From contig NC_059081.1 of NCBI RefSeq assembly GCF_020497125.1, positions 21,485,105-21,549,104 on the forward strand: a DNA stretch of 64,000 nt, read 5' to 3'. The DNA is from Mauremys mutica (lineage: Eukaryota; Chordata; Testudines; Geoemydidae). Shown here piece after piece: positions 49,633-60,620 of the stretch (position 1 is its first letter; each line of letters begins with the position of its first letter). The notes under the pieces are model-generated. The model worked only from the letters and a program-made list of their open reading frames with translations. It was not told the DNA's origin and did no database searches. The position numbers and the translations under genes are program-made.

Positions 49633-49821
49633 ATGCCCTCACCAGGGTTTAAACATCGTCTGTCATCTGTGGGAGCAATCACTAACAACAATCCCCACAC
49701 GCAGAGCTTGCTATGCCTAGGCGAAGCCTGCGTCAAGGAGCGATGTTCGATTTGTAGATCATTCACCAAATGGACTCAGGTGGTGAAGGATCTTCATCTG
49801 AAGCAGCTCTTGCTTGAATAG
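49633..49821 (+). pseudogene. Gag N-terminal zinc-finger-like fragment
   Basis: A 62-codon open stretch on plus carries CLGEACVKERCSICRSFTK followed by a basic/leucine helix (LHLKQLLLE). This resembles the Cys-rich 'CLGEAH' N-terminal block I associate with DIRS-type gag. It lies on the opposite strand from the capsid-like piece at 47628-48170, so the block is rearranged or made of two copies. Decayed and not expected to be functional. Confidence 0.4.
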
Positions 49822-50470
49822 GCCATGTGGCCTGCTTCATCACCAAGGCCTTTGTCTGATCAGAGGTGGCCTCTGGGTTCTTGTAAAGAGGTTAGCCGGG
49901 GCTTGTCCCTCTCCGGGGCAGCTGGGAGACGCACCGCCTCACTATACACTGTTGATGTCTTGGGGGAATTAGTCCAGCCGCTGGAGTCTCCCTTGGCGGC
50001 CCTTGCAACAACTGAAATAAGCACAGTAAGCCTGGGCCCTATGTCAGGGCAGGGCAATGGTGAGTCGGGTGCTCAGGCCCTCAGGCAGGGGCTGAGCAGT
50101 AACAGTACAAACACGAGCAATAAGCCCAGGCCCTGGGTCAGGGCAGGGCAACAATTAGTCAGGTGCTCAGGCCCTCAGGCAGGGGCTGAGCAGTAGTAAT
50201 GCAAACAGTAGCAATGAGCCCAGGCCTCCAAAGGGCCTGGGAGAGGGGGAGACTGCCACCCGCGAGTTGGGTGGCAGGGGGGACGCAGGCCCTCCCACTC
50301 CACTGTATCCCAGCCCGGGGCCCTAGCAGCAGCAGAAGACCTCCTCTGACTCCTGCCACAGGCAGTAAGGAGGAACCGATGGGGGGTCAGGGCAGCCAAG
50401 GAGGCGCAAGCGCCACCCCTTACAGCTACCACTAGGCAAAATTCTCTGTCTCTGGTGTGCTGGACATGCA
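49822..50470. repeat. GC-rich dispersed repeat with ~94-bp tandem units
   Basis: Two adjacent units (about 50020-50113 and 50114-50207) share GGGCAGGGCAA, GGTGCTCAGGCCCTCAGGCAG and GGGGCTGAGCAGTA. They are followed by a GC-rich unique part ending near CTAAGTGAGACACACAG. I believe this is part of a larger turtle repeat, perhaps LTR-derived, but cannot name it. No real coding sequence. Confidence 0.5.
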
Positions 50471-51617
50471 CACACCTAAGTGAGACACACAGATGCATCT
50501 ACTTAAAGAAGAATTACAAAATCCCAACCCCACTTTGCTGAAATTTCCCTGATTACTCTCATGCACTAGTCCTTATGAAATTGAGTGCCCAAGCCAAAAT
50601 AATGCTGTCCTACAAAAAGGGAAAGAAGTATCTGATTTGAGCGATTACTCGGCCTATTATATATTTACAATTCAGAGGGGGGAAATCCCATATTCTTAAT
50701 TGTGGGAGGAAGTGGGGGTGACTTTTTTCCCCTACCTTGCTGGGTTATTCTCAGTTCTTCCTCAGCAACATCTAAGGGCCAGATTATGAAAACAGCTCAG
50801 TTCTTATTTAGGCACCTATGTGAGGTGCCTAGATTTTCAGAATTTAGCAGAACAACAATGGGAGCAACTGGGTGCTGAGTTCATTTAAAAGTCTGACCCA
50901 GCACTGATTCCCTAGGCTCAGTTACCTGCCGTAAAAATAACCCCTACAAGAAGATCAAACAGTTGTCCTGTCCTTACTTTTTTCCAAAATATGCCTGACA
51001 GAGATTCCTTCCCCCACTTTTAAACACATTTAATACAAGCACTGGAATGTCTTTCCTTTATTTAATGGGAAGGAATGGTATAATGTTGGAGAATCTCTGG
51101 TTTAGAAGAAAATTAGAATTAAGCCTCATACAAAACACTAAATAAATAGCATATGCACAGACTTATTCAATTTTGAATGTGCAAAAATTCTGTGTCTGAA
51201 CTTATTCAAGCTGATGGAAACAGAGTGTTTTTTTAGTTAGACAGCTTTGTTGATACATGGGTGAAGTTTAAGGGCCATATCCTGGTCACATCATATTTAT
51301 TTTCATTTTGCATTTGGCCACTGACTTCAAAGAACCAGGATCCAGCCCTTACTGAGAGTTTGCACAAACCAAAAACCAAAAGGCGCTATGTTCATACAAC
51401 TTTTGAAAGACTAATCAAGTTTTACAGCTAAAATAACCTCACAGCTTTGTTCAAGAATGCAGGAAAGTCACTGGTTACACTGCCAAAGCAGCAAAGAAGG
51501 GTCCTAAATCTAAAGTCTTTACTTAGGCAAGGCTCCCACTAAAGTCAGTGGCAGTTTTAGCTGAATAAGGACTCTAAGTGTATTTGAAAACATGGTGATA
51601 AAGAAGGAAGGTAACTC
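50471..51617. other. Intron without genes; short palindromes
   Basis: A hairpin TAGGCACCT..AGGTGCCTA lies near 50811-50832. An imperfect palindrome around ACTAAAGTCAGTGGCAG lies at about 51502-51577. Otherwise plain. Confidence 0.45.
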
Positions 51618-51629
51618 ATCAGGCACTAT

Positions 51630-51937
51630 ATCAGAGGGGTAGCCATGTTAGTCTGGATCTGTAAAAGCCGCAAAGAGTCTTGTGGCACCTTATAGACTAA
51701 CAGATGTTTTGGAGCATGAGCTTTCGTGGGTGAATACCCACTTCGTCGGATGCATGTAGTGGAAATTTCCAGGGGCAGATATATGTAAGCAAGCAAGAAG
51801 CAGGCTAGAGATAACGAGGTTAGTTCAATCAGGGAGGATGAGGCCCTCTTCTAGCAGCTGAGGTGTGAAAACTAAGAGAGGAGAAACTGGTTTTGTAGTT
51901 GGCAAGCCATTCATAGTCTTTGTTTAATCCTGAGCTG
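51630..51937 (-). mobile_element. Penelope-like retroelement, 5'-truncated, with 12-bp target duplication
   Basis: Bounded by ATCAGGCACTAT at 51618-51629 and 51938-51949. On the minus strand it opens with the end of a reading frame (ISSGLNKDYEWLANYKTS at 51938-51885). I recall this as the C-terminal tail, after the GIY-YIG endonuclease, of turtle Penelope-like elements. About 150 bp of 3' UTR, a hammerhead-like hairpin (51712-51750) and the conserved GGTGCCACAAGACTCTTTG end follow. The retained part is too short to encode the reverse transcriptase or the endonuclease itself. Confidence 0.78.
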
Positions 51938-51949
51938 ATCAGGCACTAT

Positions 51950-52548
51950 GTAACCCCATTAAGCTATCATTGTCACTGTTTGTCTCACTGAAGCGTAAAA
52001 AAGGTTAAGAAATGTGAACCACTGTTGTTCACCATAGTGGCCTTTCCAAGAGGAGTTACAATACCCGCTAATTCTCCTAATGCTTGAATAGGATACCCTA
52101 GTTTACTTGTGAACTGCATGTGGAAAAGCTTTTATGCAGCTGATGCTGTGAAGAGTGCAACTATGCTCAACTTAGTGGGGAATGTATATGCCTCTTATTT
52201 ATACTGCCAGCAATACACACACAGCACAAACAAGTAAACCAGTAACAGGTCCCTGCTGCAAAGTTAGCACTAACAAAAGGTGCAAAGACTGTATAATAAA
52301 AACAGTACCGCAGGATTCACAGTAGGGCTCCAATCCTGCACAGCTTTTCACACACAACTTTCACACAACTTTATGCACTGGGTATTGACTAACAGGATTA
52401 CAGAGTCTGTAAAGTTAAGACCATTTATAAGTCTCTGAAAGATCAGGCCCCAAGTTCATGTCTCATTCAAAATTAACAGCCAACCAGAATGTTAAATCAT
52501 CATCACATATGGATTTTTCAGCTCATTCTGACAACAAAAATTACTACA
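51950..52548. other. Intron without genes
   Basis: Nothing recognisable beyond AT-rich intron and short A-rich stretches. Confidence 0.45.
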
Positions 52549-52770
52549 TGACCCCAGGAGTGGGGACCAAAGCCCGAGCCTGCCTGAGCCCTGCTGCACA
52601 GGGCCAAGGGATCAAAGTCCCGTGGCCCAGGCCCAAGCGCCTCAACTCCAGTCGGAGGGGCTCAGGCTTCAGCCTCAGGCCCTGGCAAGTCTAATGCCAA
52701 CCCTGGCGACCCCATTACAATGGGGTCCCAACCCATTTTGGGGTCCCAACCAACAGTCTGAGAACCTCTG
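52549..52770. mobile_element. hAT-like element, one end only
   Basis: The right end CAACAGTCTGAGAACCTCTG is the complement of a CAGAGGTTCTCAGAC-type hAT terminus. The interior (CAATGGGGTCCCAACCC, AGCCTCAGGC) fits the family. I found no matching left terminus, so the copy is truncated or the left end has decayed. Confidence 0.6.
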
Positions 52771-53281
52771 CTATACAGAACCAAACACACTGTTGCTGAA
52801 AATAAGCACAGCTGGCCTGTGTTCAAAAAGGATTCCATCTGCAGGGTACAGGGTATAAATGCCGTTCTCTTCCTGTGTGCCTGGTATGTCAATGCCCCTA
52901 CCTGATCCAGGCTTCGGGTTCTCTTGCTCAGTTCAAGTGTTTTTTTTGCCTTCCCCTCCTAACCCGAGGCATAAAGTAGCCACTAACCCTTTTCTTCCTA
53001 CCGTTGAGACAAAGGCCCACTGCATTCATTTGTGATGAGCACAATTTTTGCCTGATGTGCAGCAATCAAACACACTGTTACTGAAAATAAGTAAGTTAGA
53101 AAACAGAAAAAAATACAGAACGATGCACGGTCACTGAACGAATTGTTACTTTAATACCAGGGATTTAAAAAGTAAGTTACATATGTTGAAAAGTCATGCA
53201 GCTTTGTAGTTTACAAGTCTATGCTTATGTATGTTAGAACTGTATCAGCATTGGGAGAAAGTTTGCATTGTTTGCTTTATA
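52771..53281. other. Intron without genes
   Basis: Plain sequence. A phrase CAAACACACTGTTACTGAAAATAAG at 53066-53091 repeats, with one change, the phrase at 52782-52806, suggesting a small local duplication. Confidence 0.45.
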
Positions 53282-53354
53282 GGGCCCTGATTCAAAGCCC
53301 AATGAAGTCAACTGAAAGGCTGCCATTGACTTAAATGAGCTTTGATCAGGCCCT
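53282..53354. repeat. Short imperfect palindrome (dispersed 'CATTGACTTCAATG' type)
   Basis: Ends GGGCCCTGATTCAAAGC and GAGCTTTGATCAGGCCCT are inverted around CAATGAAGTCAA..GCCATTGACTT. Other members are at 10347-10437, 13759-13838, 30143-30250, 31791-31860, 40365-40432 and about 51502-51577. It looks like an old snap-back MITE family. Confidence 0.6.
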
Positions 53355-53381
53355 TAATATATACTCATCAGTGATGGGAAC

Positions 53382-53768
53382 CAGGGCCGGCTCCAGACCC
53401 CAGCACGCCAAGCAGGCGCGTGGGGCGGCATTGTCGGGGCAGGGCGGCATTTGGCCCCGGCGGACCTTCCGCAGTCATGCCTGCGGGAGGTCCACTGGAG
53501 CCCCGGGACGAGCGGACTTGCCGCAGGCATGACTGCAGAGGGTCCCCTCTTCCCGCGGCTCCGCTTCAACTCCCGCAGGCATGACTGTGGCGGGTGCGCT
53601 GGTCCCGCGGCTTGGATGGAGCTCCCGCAGGCATGCCTGCGGATGCTCCACCGGAGGCGCGGGACCACGGGACCGTCCGCAGGCACTTCTGCCCCGGCCG
53701 TGGGACCGGGGAAGGGCGGCGCGAGCGGCGCGCTGCTTGGGGCGGCGGAATTTCTAGAGCCGCCCCTG
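53382..53768. mobile_element. hAT-type GC-rich non-autonomous element
   Basis: Ends CAGGGCCGGCTCC and GAGCCGCCCCTG, with an exact 8-bp duplication ATGGGAAC at 53374-53381 and 53769-53776. Closely related to 24271-24614 (same GGGGCGGCATT and CCGCAGTCATGCCTGCG blocks). CpG-rich palindromic interior, no transposase. Confidence 0.92.
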
Positions 53769-54425
53769 ATGGGAACTAGTACAAAATCCTAGAATACATA
53801 ATGATGCAATTTTCTTTTCACTAAGATGGAAGATGGACTTAGAGATGGAATGCTTTGAAGACACATTTGTTGCAGTGATGAGCCCTTGCTGAAGTTTATT
53901 CAGCGTTTTGCTGCATGACAGGAATTTTGTAAGGCTATTAGCAAATAGTAAAAAATAATGCATGCTACAAAACTGTTAGCTGATGCTAGGATATAGATAT
54001 TCAGGCCTGTCTGCAAAGGCCTATACTTTAAGAAATTAGATTTATTCTTATCACTAAGCTAGTTATAGAGGTATAAAAGAAAGAATCAAAATCACTGTCT
54101 GTCTGTGTAAGGGCCTTCTCTTACTGTGACAGTCTGGGGCCTGGTTCTTAGGCTAAGGCCTTCAGCTAAGCAGAAGAGGCCAGCCATAAACTGGGAAGTG
54201 TATGGTCCTATCCTCACATTCCAAACTAGTCACATTGAAATAAGGTGCTATTGGGCTGTTAGAAATACAATCCTGTCCTGATATTCCTATCACCTCCAGA
54301 GAAGGGGAAGAGCCTAGAAGATGTAAAAGGAAAGTTAGTTTGATAGCATCCTGTCTGGCAAGAACTCACTTATCAATAGCTGGGATGTGAAATCCTCATT
54401 TCTGTATTGTGCTATCACTGTAGTC

Positions 54426-54886
54426 CAGGGGTCTCAAACACGTGGCCCGCCAAGCGGCCCGCACCTGCCCCCCCCGGCCTATCTCCAGGCCAAGGGTGGG
54501 CAAACTACAGCTGCAGGATTGGTCCGTTTGTGTATTGCCCTGCCTTCCAGGCACCGCCCCCCCGCAGCTCCCATTGGCCGGGAAAGGCGAACCGTGGCCA
54601 ATGGGAGCTTCGGGGGAGGTACCTGGAGGTGCAGCAAGCAGCATGCGGAGCCCTGCGTCCCTGTCCCCCAGGGGCCACAGGGACATGGTTCCAGCTACTT
54701 CCCGGAGCGGAAAGGGTTGGAATGGGGGCAGGGAAGTGGTAGGATGGGAAGAGGTGGGGCCTCATGGAAGTGGTGGAGTGGGGGCAGGGCCGGGGGCAGC
54801 AAGGGGTGTGTGTCAGTGATGCGGCCCTCGGGCCAATGACCTAGCCCTCATGTGGCCCTCGTGGTCATTTGAGTTTGAGACCCGTG
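54426..54886. mobile_element. hAT-type element nested in the solo LTR
   Basis: Ends CAGGGGTCTCAAACACG and ..GAGTTTGAGACCCGTG are inverted, with an exact 8-bp duplication CTGTAGTC at 54418-54425 and 54887-54894. The interior is GC-rich with subterminal GTGGCCC phrases. A GGGTGGGCAAACTAC motif at 54495 may mark a further nested hAT-derived piece. No transposase; the overlapping ORFs are GC-driven. Confidence 0.88.
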
Positions 54887-55100
54887 CTGTAGTCTCCACT
54901 TCCCTATTGTTTGTCTGTATAATCTCTGTCTGGTTCTGTGATTGTTTCTGTCTGCTGTATAATTAATTTTGTTGGGTGTAAACCAAGTAAGGTGGTGGGA
55001 TATAATTGGTTAAATAATCATGTTACAATATGTTAGGATTGGTTAGTTAAATTTCAGTAAAATGATTGGTTAAGGTATAGCTAAGCAGAACTCATTTTAC

Positions 55101-55107
55101 TATATAG
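55101..55107 (+). promoter_or_regulatory. TATA box of the solo LTR
   Basis: TATATAG preceded by CATTTTAC. It is correctly placed upstream of the polyadenylation signal and would drive transcription rightward, antisense to LRP1B. Confidence 0.5.
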
Positions 55108-55297
55108 GCTGTAGTCAATCAGGGAGTAAGGGGGGAATGGGAACCCCTGTGGGGTGGGGGAATTAGAATCATGTTTTGCTAAGGGGGGGGGGGGACGGAA
55201 TGGAAACAGGGACACAGGCAAGGCTCTGCGGTGTCAGACCTGGGAAGGGGGACACTGAGGAAGGAAACTGGAATCATGCTTGCTGGAAGTTCATCCC

Positions 55298-55303
55298 AAT
55301 AAA
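55298..55303 (+). terminator. Polyadenylation signal of the solo LTR
   Basis: Canonical AATAAA, followed after about 20-40 bases by a T/GT-rich stretch (AAATTGTTTGC.., GGTATTGTTGC), as expected at the R/U5 junction. Confidence 0.55.
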
Positions 55304-55403
55304 CATCAAATTGTTTGCACCTTCACACTTCGGGTATTGTTGCTCTCTGTTCACGTGAGAAAGACTAGGGAAGTGAGAGGGTGAAGGAATAAGCCCCCTA
55401 ACA

Positions 55404-58400
55404 GCTGAAAGTACCAAATATTCATGAGGTGCTCATGAAGAGGGGCAGACTAGCAGGGACAGAGTCTCTGGGAATGTACAAAGGAATGTATTAGGAGTAC
55501 TATGTAACTTTGAAGTCATGTTACTTTTCTGTGACTCAATTTCCCCATCTGGAAAATCATAAAAGTGATATTTGTGGCACTGACTTGAGGCTCACTCATA
55601 TAATGTTTGTAAAAACGCTTAAAGCTCTTTGGATAAAAGGTGCCATGAATTATTTTAGTTGTATTATTCTTATGAAAAATATGTGCAACCGTTCCTTAAA
55701 TTAACAGCAGTTTAACAAATTCAGTGAAACCTGTCTTCAGTCACCCTCTGTCTGGAGAGATGTATTCTGTACATGTTTAGATATCATAGGGTGGTCTTTT
55801 GAAATAGGAGAGTGCCTGATAAGGGAGATCTCCTAGAAAGGCTCCAGTCATTAAAATGAGTACAGGAACAGTAAAAAAAAGCAAAATTAACTCTTACTAT
55901 TAAATATAACTTAAAAGCAAAACAAATAAAATAAAAATAAGTATGCTAGTGTGTCACTATGCTATATTTGTTTACTTATTCAGAGATGGCCATATCTTAA
56001 AGGTACTGATAAGCTATCTGATCATAAAATTATTGCCTCTTAAATCATCACTGATTCTTCACACTTCATTATAAATATTTTGTTAACTATTAAAGTCCTC
56101 CAAGAATTTCTATACTCTCCTGGAAGCGTGTTTCTGGGATTTTTAAAAGGGCATCTTTCCATGTATTCACATGCAGCACTATGGCATTGCACTAGTTTCC
56201 AACAATGATGGTCAAAAGGATGAGTTCTAGGCTAAACTGCAACCTTTCAGTTCTGTTTTTTTGTGAAGGAAGCTTTGAGCATCTGAGCATGGGCTCTGTC
56301 TCGCCCTGACCCTTCAAGGGCACATGCCAAGAGGGCTTTCACCTCCCATTGGCAAGGACTTAGATATCAGGGCTGGGTCAAGAAGACTTGTAAGGGTTTT
56401 GTACACCCCTTCGCTTTATTTCAGTGTTATCCCATAAGCCTCTTCCCTCATATCACTAGCAACTACTTAATTCACCCTTCATCAGGAAGGACATGCTGCT
56501 CTATGGAGGCTGCAATGGCATTCTACTAATGGTCTTTTCGGATGCTCACATTCCTCACGGTCTGAGAGAATCATTACCACAAAGCTCCTAGGAAGAAAAA
56601 TCTGCAATGGAATGAGCCCCCGATACCATAATGATGTGTTGCTGACCCTCCCCTATGCAGGGATGAGTCTGGAATAGTCAGTAAAGTTCAGCAGTGTAGT
56701 GCAGGGTGCAGAGTGTGTAGCAGAGTCAGAGCTACTGCAACCAGCCAGTCGAACCTGGCCCCTTTGGCCATATATTCCCAGGGACTCAGGGACTAGAAGT
56801 TGAAAATCGCTGGCTGAGAGGAAGAGGAAAGCTCAAGTGAATAACAAACTGAATGAATGAAGCAGCTTCCCTAAGAGTAAAATAAGAGTCTCAAAACAAA
56901 GCAAAATCTTAAAATCTGAAGTTAGAAGAGAACCTGATGGGGTAGACAAATTATTGAGTCATTCCCATAACTAACTGTTATTTCACCAGCTTCATTCTTG
57001 AAGCCCCATCATGTTGGTCACACTATAACACACTAACTGCTGAGCCACTGAAAATATCAGCAAAATATGATCAAAATATGTCATCTTTATAAAAAGAACA
57101 GTAAAAACAACAAATTCAAACTAAGCCCAAATATTTCTACTAGAGATGAGCTAATGGCATGACATTGCCAAAATATTTTTGTGAGCATTTCTGTGGCCAT
57201 CTTAAAGTTTGTTTTGTTTTTACAGTTTATATTTTGCTCTGTCTCCCAGTGTCTGTTTTTGCATTTGGTTTTCAGAGGATTATGAAAAGGTCAGTCTGTT
57301 GAAGTTTTGATTTTGTGCCACTTTGCAGCATTACTTAGTGCATCTAGAAAGCCATTCACAGTCTTACAGTATATTAGATAATGGGATTATGGAATATCCT
57401 GATGTGCTAGTCATATTCTGGTGTGCAAATGCGATGAACTATATACACTTGCCTGGTGCATAGGGCTGATCAATCAATATTTTAATTTACAGCCAATTAA
57501 ATAACCCAACCCTGTTTTGTTTATTCCTAACAATTCTAGAGATATTCTGCTTTTGTTATCACATCCTCTAAAATACAGAAATTGCACAAATGACACAGAA
57601 CTCCTTTTTTGTTTTGTTTTGTCTGAGCACAGGACTCCAGGTTTTGTAGAAGCATCACTACATATAGTGGCAATGTGTGATGAAGCAGAAAGTATAGAAA
57701 TGGACTAATAAGCAGAACTGGTTGCTGTTTTCAATGGCCTTTTCCCCCAAAACCAAAATCTCTTTTTTTCCACAAAATATGTTCCTCTAAAGAAATCCAA
57801 AATTTAAATTGAAAACATAAAAAGGTTGACATTTTTATTTACTGAAAACCTAGATAAATAATCTTTTGGGAATACTTCAAACCATAAACAACTGAAATGC
57901 CCAATATTTTTGCTAAAATACTTCCTTCCTTGCCACCCCCACCTCTCCAGTGCTCTAGTAATATGTTTTCTTTGGAAGGAAGGGAAAGTAGCTGGCACAC
58001 TCCAAAAGGGATGAACCAAGCTGCAGCCCTGCTGGAAAATGCAACCCAGCTGGTGTTCTCTAAGAAGGAGGCCTTTATAATGAGGCAACTTTAGGCTCCT
58101 TGCTCCAAGGAAAGACAACACTTTGTCTGGACCCAATCCGCAGGGCTGTGCTCTGAATAGCATATAGAGAGAGAGTCCAAATTTAGATTGTTTTAGAACT
58201 GACTCTTTCAGCATTCCCTGGAGAGCTAATCCTACTTAGTCTATAAAAAGTGCCTCTGTGTTTAAATCCCTCAACCTCAGTGGGGCTGCCACACCATGAC
58301 AAATCCAAGATCAAAGTTCCCCAATTCATATTAAACAGGGATGGACAGCATGACACAGATTAGACTAATGCATTCTGCTGACATAGCCAATCACTGATTC

Positions 58401-58754
58401 GGATGTAATGGACTAGCTACCTGAGTTTAATTTAACTTTGACCTTGAAATAAATTGTATTGCAACAGCTGGAATAGGTGTTCATAGTCATCAACTATAAT
58501 GAAAGACAGCTGTGGTAATATATTTATGAAAATACTGAAAACCAACTTCTGCTTTCAGTAAGACAGGTGCAGTCACTGGGATTTGCACTGGTCTAACCAA
58601 AGGTAGAAGGGGTTCATATTTTTTATCATTGATTACATCACATTTCTATATCACAATATTTCTCAAAATTGTACATTTTAGGGTTAAATTTTTGGTCTTC
58701 AATTAAAGGAAAGATTTTCCACAGGAATTAAGTATTCATGAACGATATCCATGT
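55404..58754. other. Intron without genes; one MIR fragment
   Basis: A MIR-type SINE lies at about 55506-55655 (TGTGACTCAATTTCCCCATCTGGAAAAT..AAAGCTCTTTGG). The 136-codon open frame at 57804-58214 (minus) has no recognisable domain, signal peptide or paralogue and is not called a gene. Confidence 0.5.
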
Positions 58755-60352
58755 AGGACTGGAAAGGACCTCAATAGGTCATCTAGTCCAGTCCCCTGCA
58801 CTCAAGGCAGGCCTATATATAACTAGACCATTCCTGACAGGTATTTGTCTAATGTAAAACCTCCAATGACGGAGAACCCACAAACTCCCTAGGCAATTTG
58901 TTCCAGTGCTTAACTACCCAGAGAGTTAGGAAGTTTTTCCTAATATCCAACCCAAACCACCCTTGCTGCAATTTAAGCCCATTGCTCTTTGTCCTAGCCT
59001 CAGAGGTTACGGAGAACAATTTTTACCCTCTACCTTGAAACAATCTTTTATGTGCCTGAAAACTGTTATCTCCACTCTCAGTCTTCTCTTCTCCAGACTA
59101 AAAAATCCCCAATTTTTGCAATCTTTCCTCATAGGTCATGTTTTCTAGACCATTAATCGTTTTTGTTGCTCTTCTCTGGACTTTCTCCATTTTGTTCACA
59201 TCTTTCCTAAAATGTGGCACCCAGAATTAGACACAGTACTCCAATTGAAGCCTTATCAGCACAGAGTAGAGTGGAAGAATTACTTCTCATGTCTTGCTTG
59301 CAACACTCCTGCTGATACTTCCCACAATGACATTCGCTTGTTTTGTGACAGTGTTACACTGTTGACTCATATTTAGCTTATGATCCACTGTGACCTCTAG
59401 ATCCCTTTCCACTGTACTCCTAATAGGAAGTCATTTCCAATTCTCTATGTGTGCAATTGATTGTTCCATACTAAGTGGAATACTTTGCATTTGTCCTTAT
59501 TGAATTTCATCCTGTTTACTTTAGACTATTTTTCCAGTTTGTCCAGATCATTTTAAATTTTAATTCCATCCTCCAAAGCCCTTGCAACTCCTCCTCCTTG
59601 ATATTGTCCACAAGCTTTAAAGTGTACTCTCTATGATATTATCTAAATCATTGATGAATTTGATGACCAGAACAGGACCCAGGGCTGATCCCTGCAGAAC
59701 CCCACACAATATGCACCTCTGTGAACCACTGATAACTACTCTCTGGGAACAGTTTTCCAACTAGTTATGCACCTATCTTATGTTCCATATGTTATATTTC
59801 CCTAGGTTGTTTATGAGCCGGTCATACAAGACAGTATCAAAAGCCTTGCTAACGTCAAGATATATCACCTCTACTCCTTCCCCATATCCACAAGGCTTGT
59901 TACTTTGTCAAAGAAAGGTATTAGGTTGGATTGACATGATTTTTTTCTTAACAAAACCATGCTGACTGTTACTGATCACATTATTTTCTAGGTATTGGCA
60001 AATTGATTGCTTGATTATTTGCTCCATTATCTTTCCAAGATTTAAGAAGTTAAGATGACTGGTCTGTAATTCCCTGGGTTGTCCTTATTCCCATTTTTAC
60101 ATATTGGCACTATATTTTCCCACTCCCAGGCCTCTGGAATGTCTCCTGTCTTCCATGACTTTTCAAAAATAATCACTAATTGCTCAGATATCTCCTCAAT
60201 CAGCTCCTTGAGCATTCTAGGATGTATTTCATCAGACCCTGCTGAACTGAAGACAACTAACTTGTCTAAGTAATTTTTAACTTGTTCTTTCCCTATTTTA
60301 GCCTCAGATCCTACCTCATTTCAATATTTTCAGTATTGTCCATTTTGGGGCA
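58755..60352 (-). mobile_element. Long CR1 LINE copy (reverse transcriptase to 3' end), decayed
   Basis: On the minus strand it runs from the linker before the RT (about 60300) through GNYRPVSLTS-type sequence (about 60090), QHGFV.KKSCQSNLI (about 59950), an IYLDVSKAFDTV-like catalytic block (about 59860), the thumb and C-terminal region (about 59400-59050) to the 3' tail at 58755-58790. There the plus strand reads GGACTGGAAAGGACCTCAATAGG, the complement of the CR1 end. Frameshifts and stops occur throughout, so it is inactive. At about 1.6 kb it is the longest LINE in the window. It is diverged from, but clearly homologous to, the copy at 42870. Confidence 0.9.
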
Positions 60353-60386
60353 CATTCAATACACTGTCAAAATATAAGATTAGACA

Positions 60387-60515
60387 AAAACAACAAGGAG
60401 TACTTGTGGCACCTTAGAAACTAACAAATATATTTGAGCATAAGCTTTCGTGGGCTAAAATCCGCTTCATCAGATGCATGGAGTGGAAAATACAGTAGAC
60501 TACCACTCTCAAACC
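60387..60515 (-). mobile_element. Penelope-like 3' tail, 5'-truncated, with 12-bp target duplication
   Basis: Flanked by TAAGATTAGACA at 60375-60386 and 60516-60527. The minus strand has CATGCATCTGATGA, a hairpin, CGAAAGCTTATGCTC and the end GGTGCCACAAGTACTCC. It is the only copy here keeping an exact CTGATGA. It landed just beyond the older CR1 at 58755-60352. Confidence 0.75.
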
Positions 60516-60620
60516 TAAGATTAGACAGTTATTTTCCAGTTTGTATTCAGATTTAATGGTGTAATTAATGTTATCAGCATTAACTACAAAATTCAGTGTG
60601 CTATCTTTAATCCTCTTGTG

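Larger units (their letters stand above)
53974..55403 (+). repeat. Solo LTR of an endogenous retrovirus, with nested hAT
   Basis: Starts TGTTAGCTGATGC and ends CCCCTAACA, so the termini are TGTTAG/CTAACA, a perfect 6-bp inverted pair. A TATATAG box lies at 55101-55107 and AATAAA at 55298-55303, with TATA-to-signal spacing of about 195 bases. The U5 contains GTTCACGTGAGAAAGACTAGGG. Without the hAT at 54426-54886 the LTR is about 960 bp. I see no flanking internal retroviral sequence, and the immediate flanks (AAAAC and GCTGA) do not match, so the target duplication is decayed or the ends are slightly off. Antisense to LRP1B. Confidence 0.7.

Noticed and set aside
57804..58214. 136-aa minus-strand ORF in the sense of LRP1B
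   Set aside because: No domain, signal peptide, splice context or paralogue recognised. A chance open frame of this length is plausible in 64 kb.
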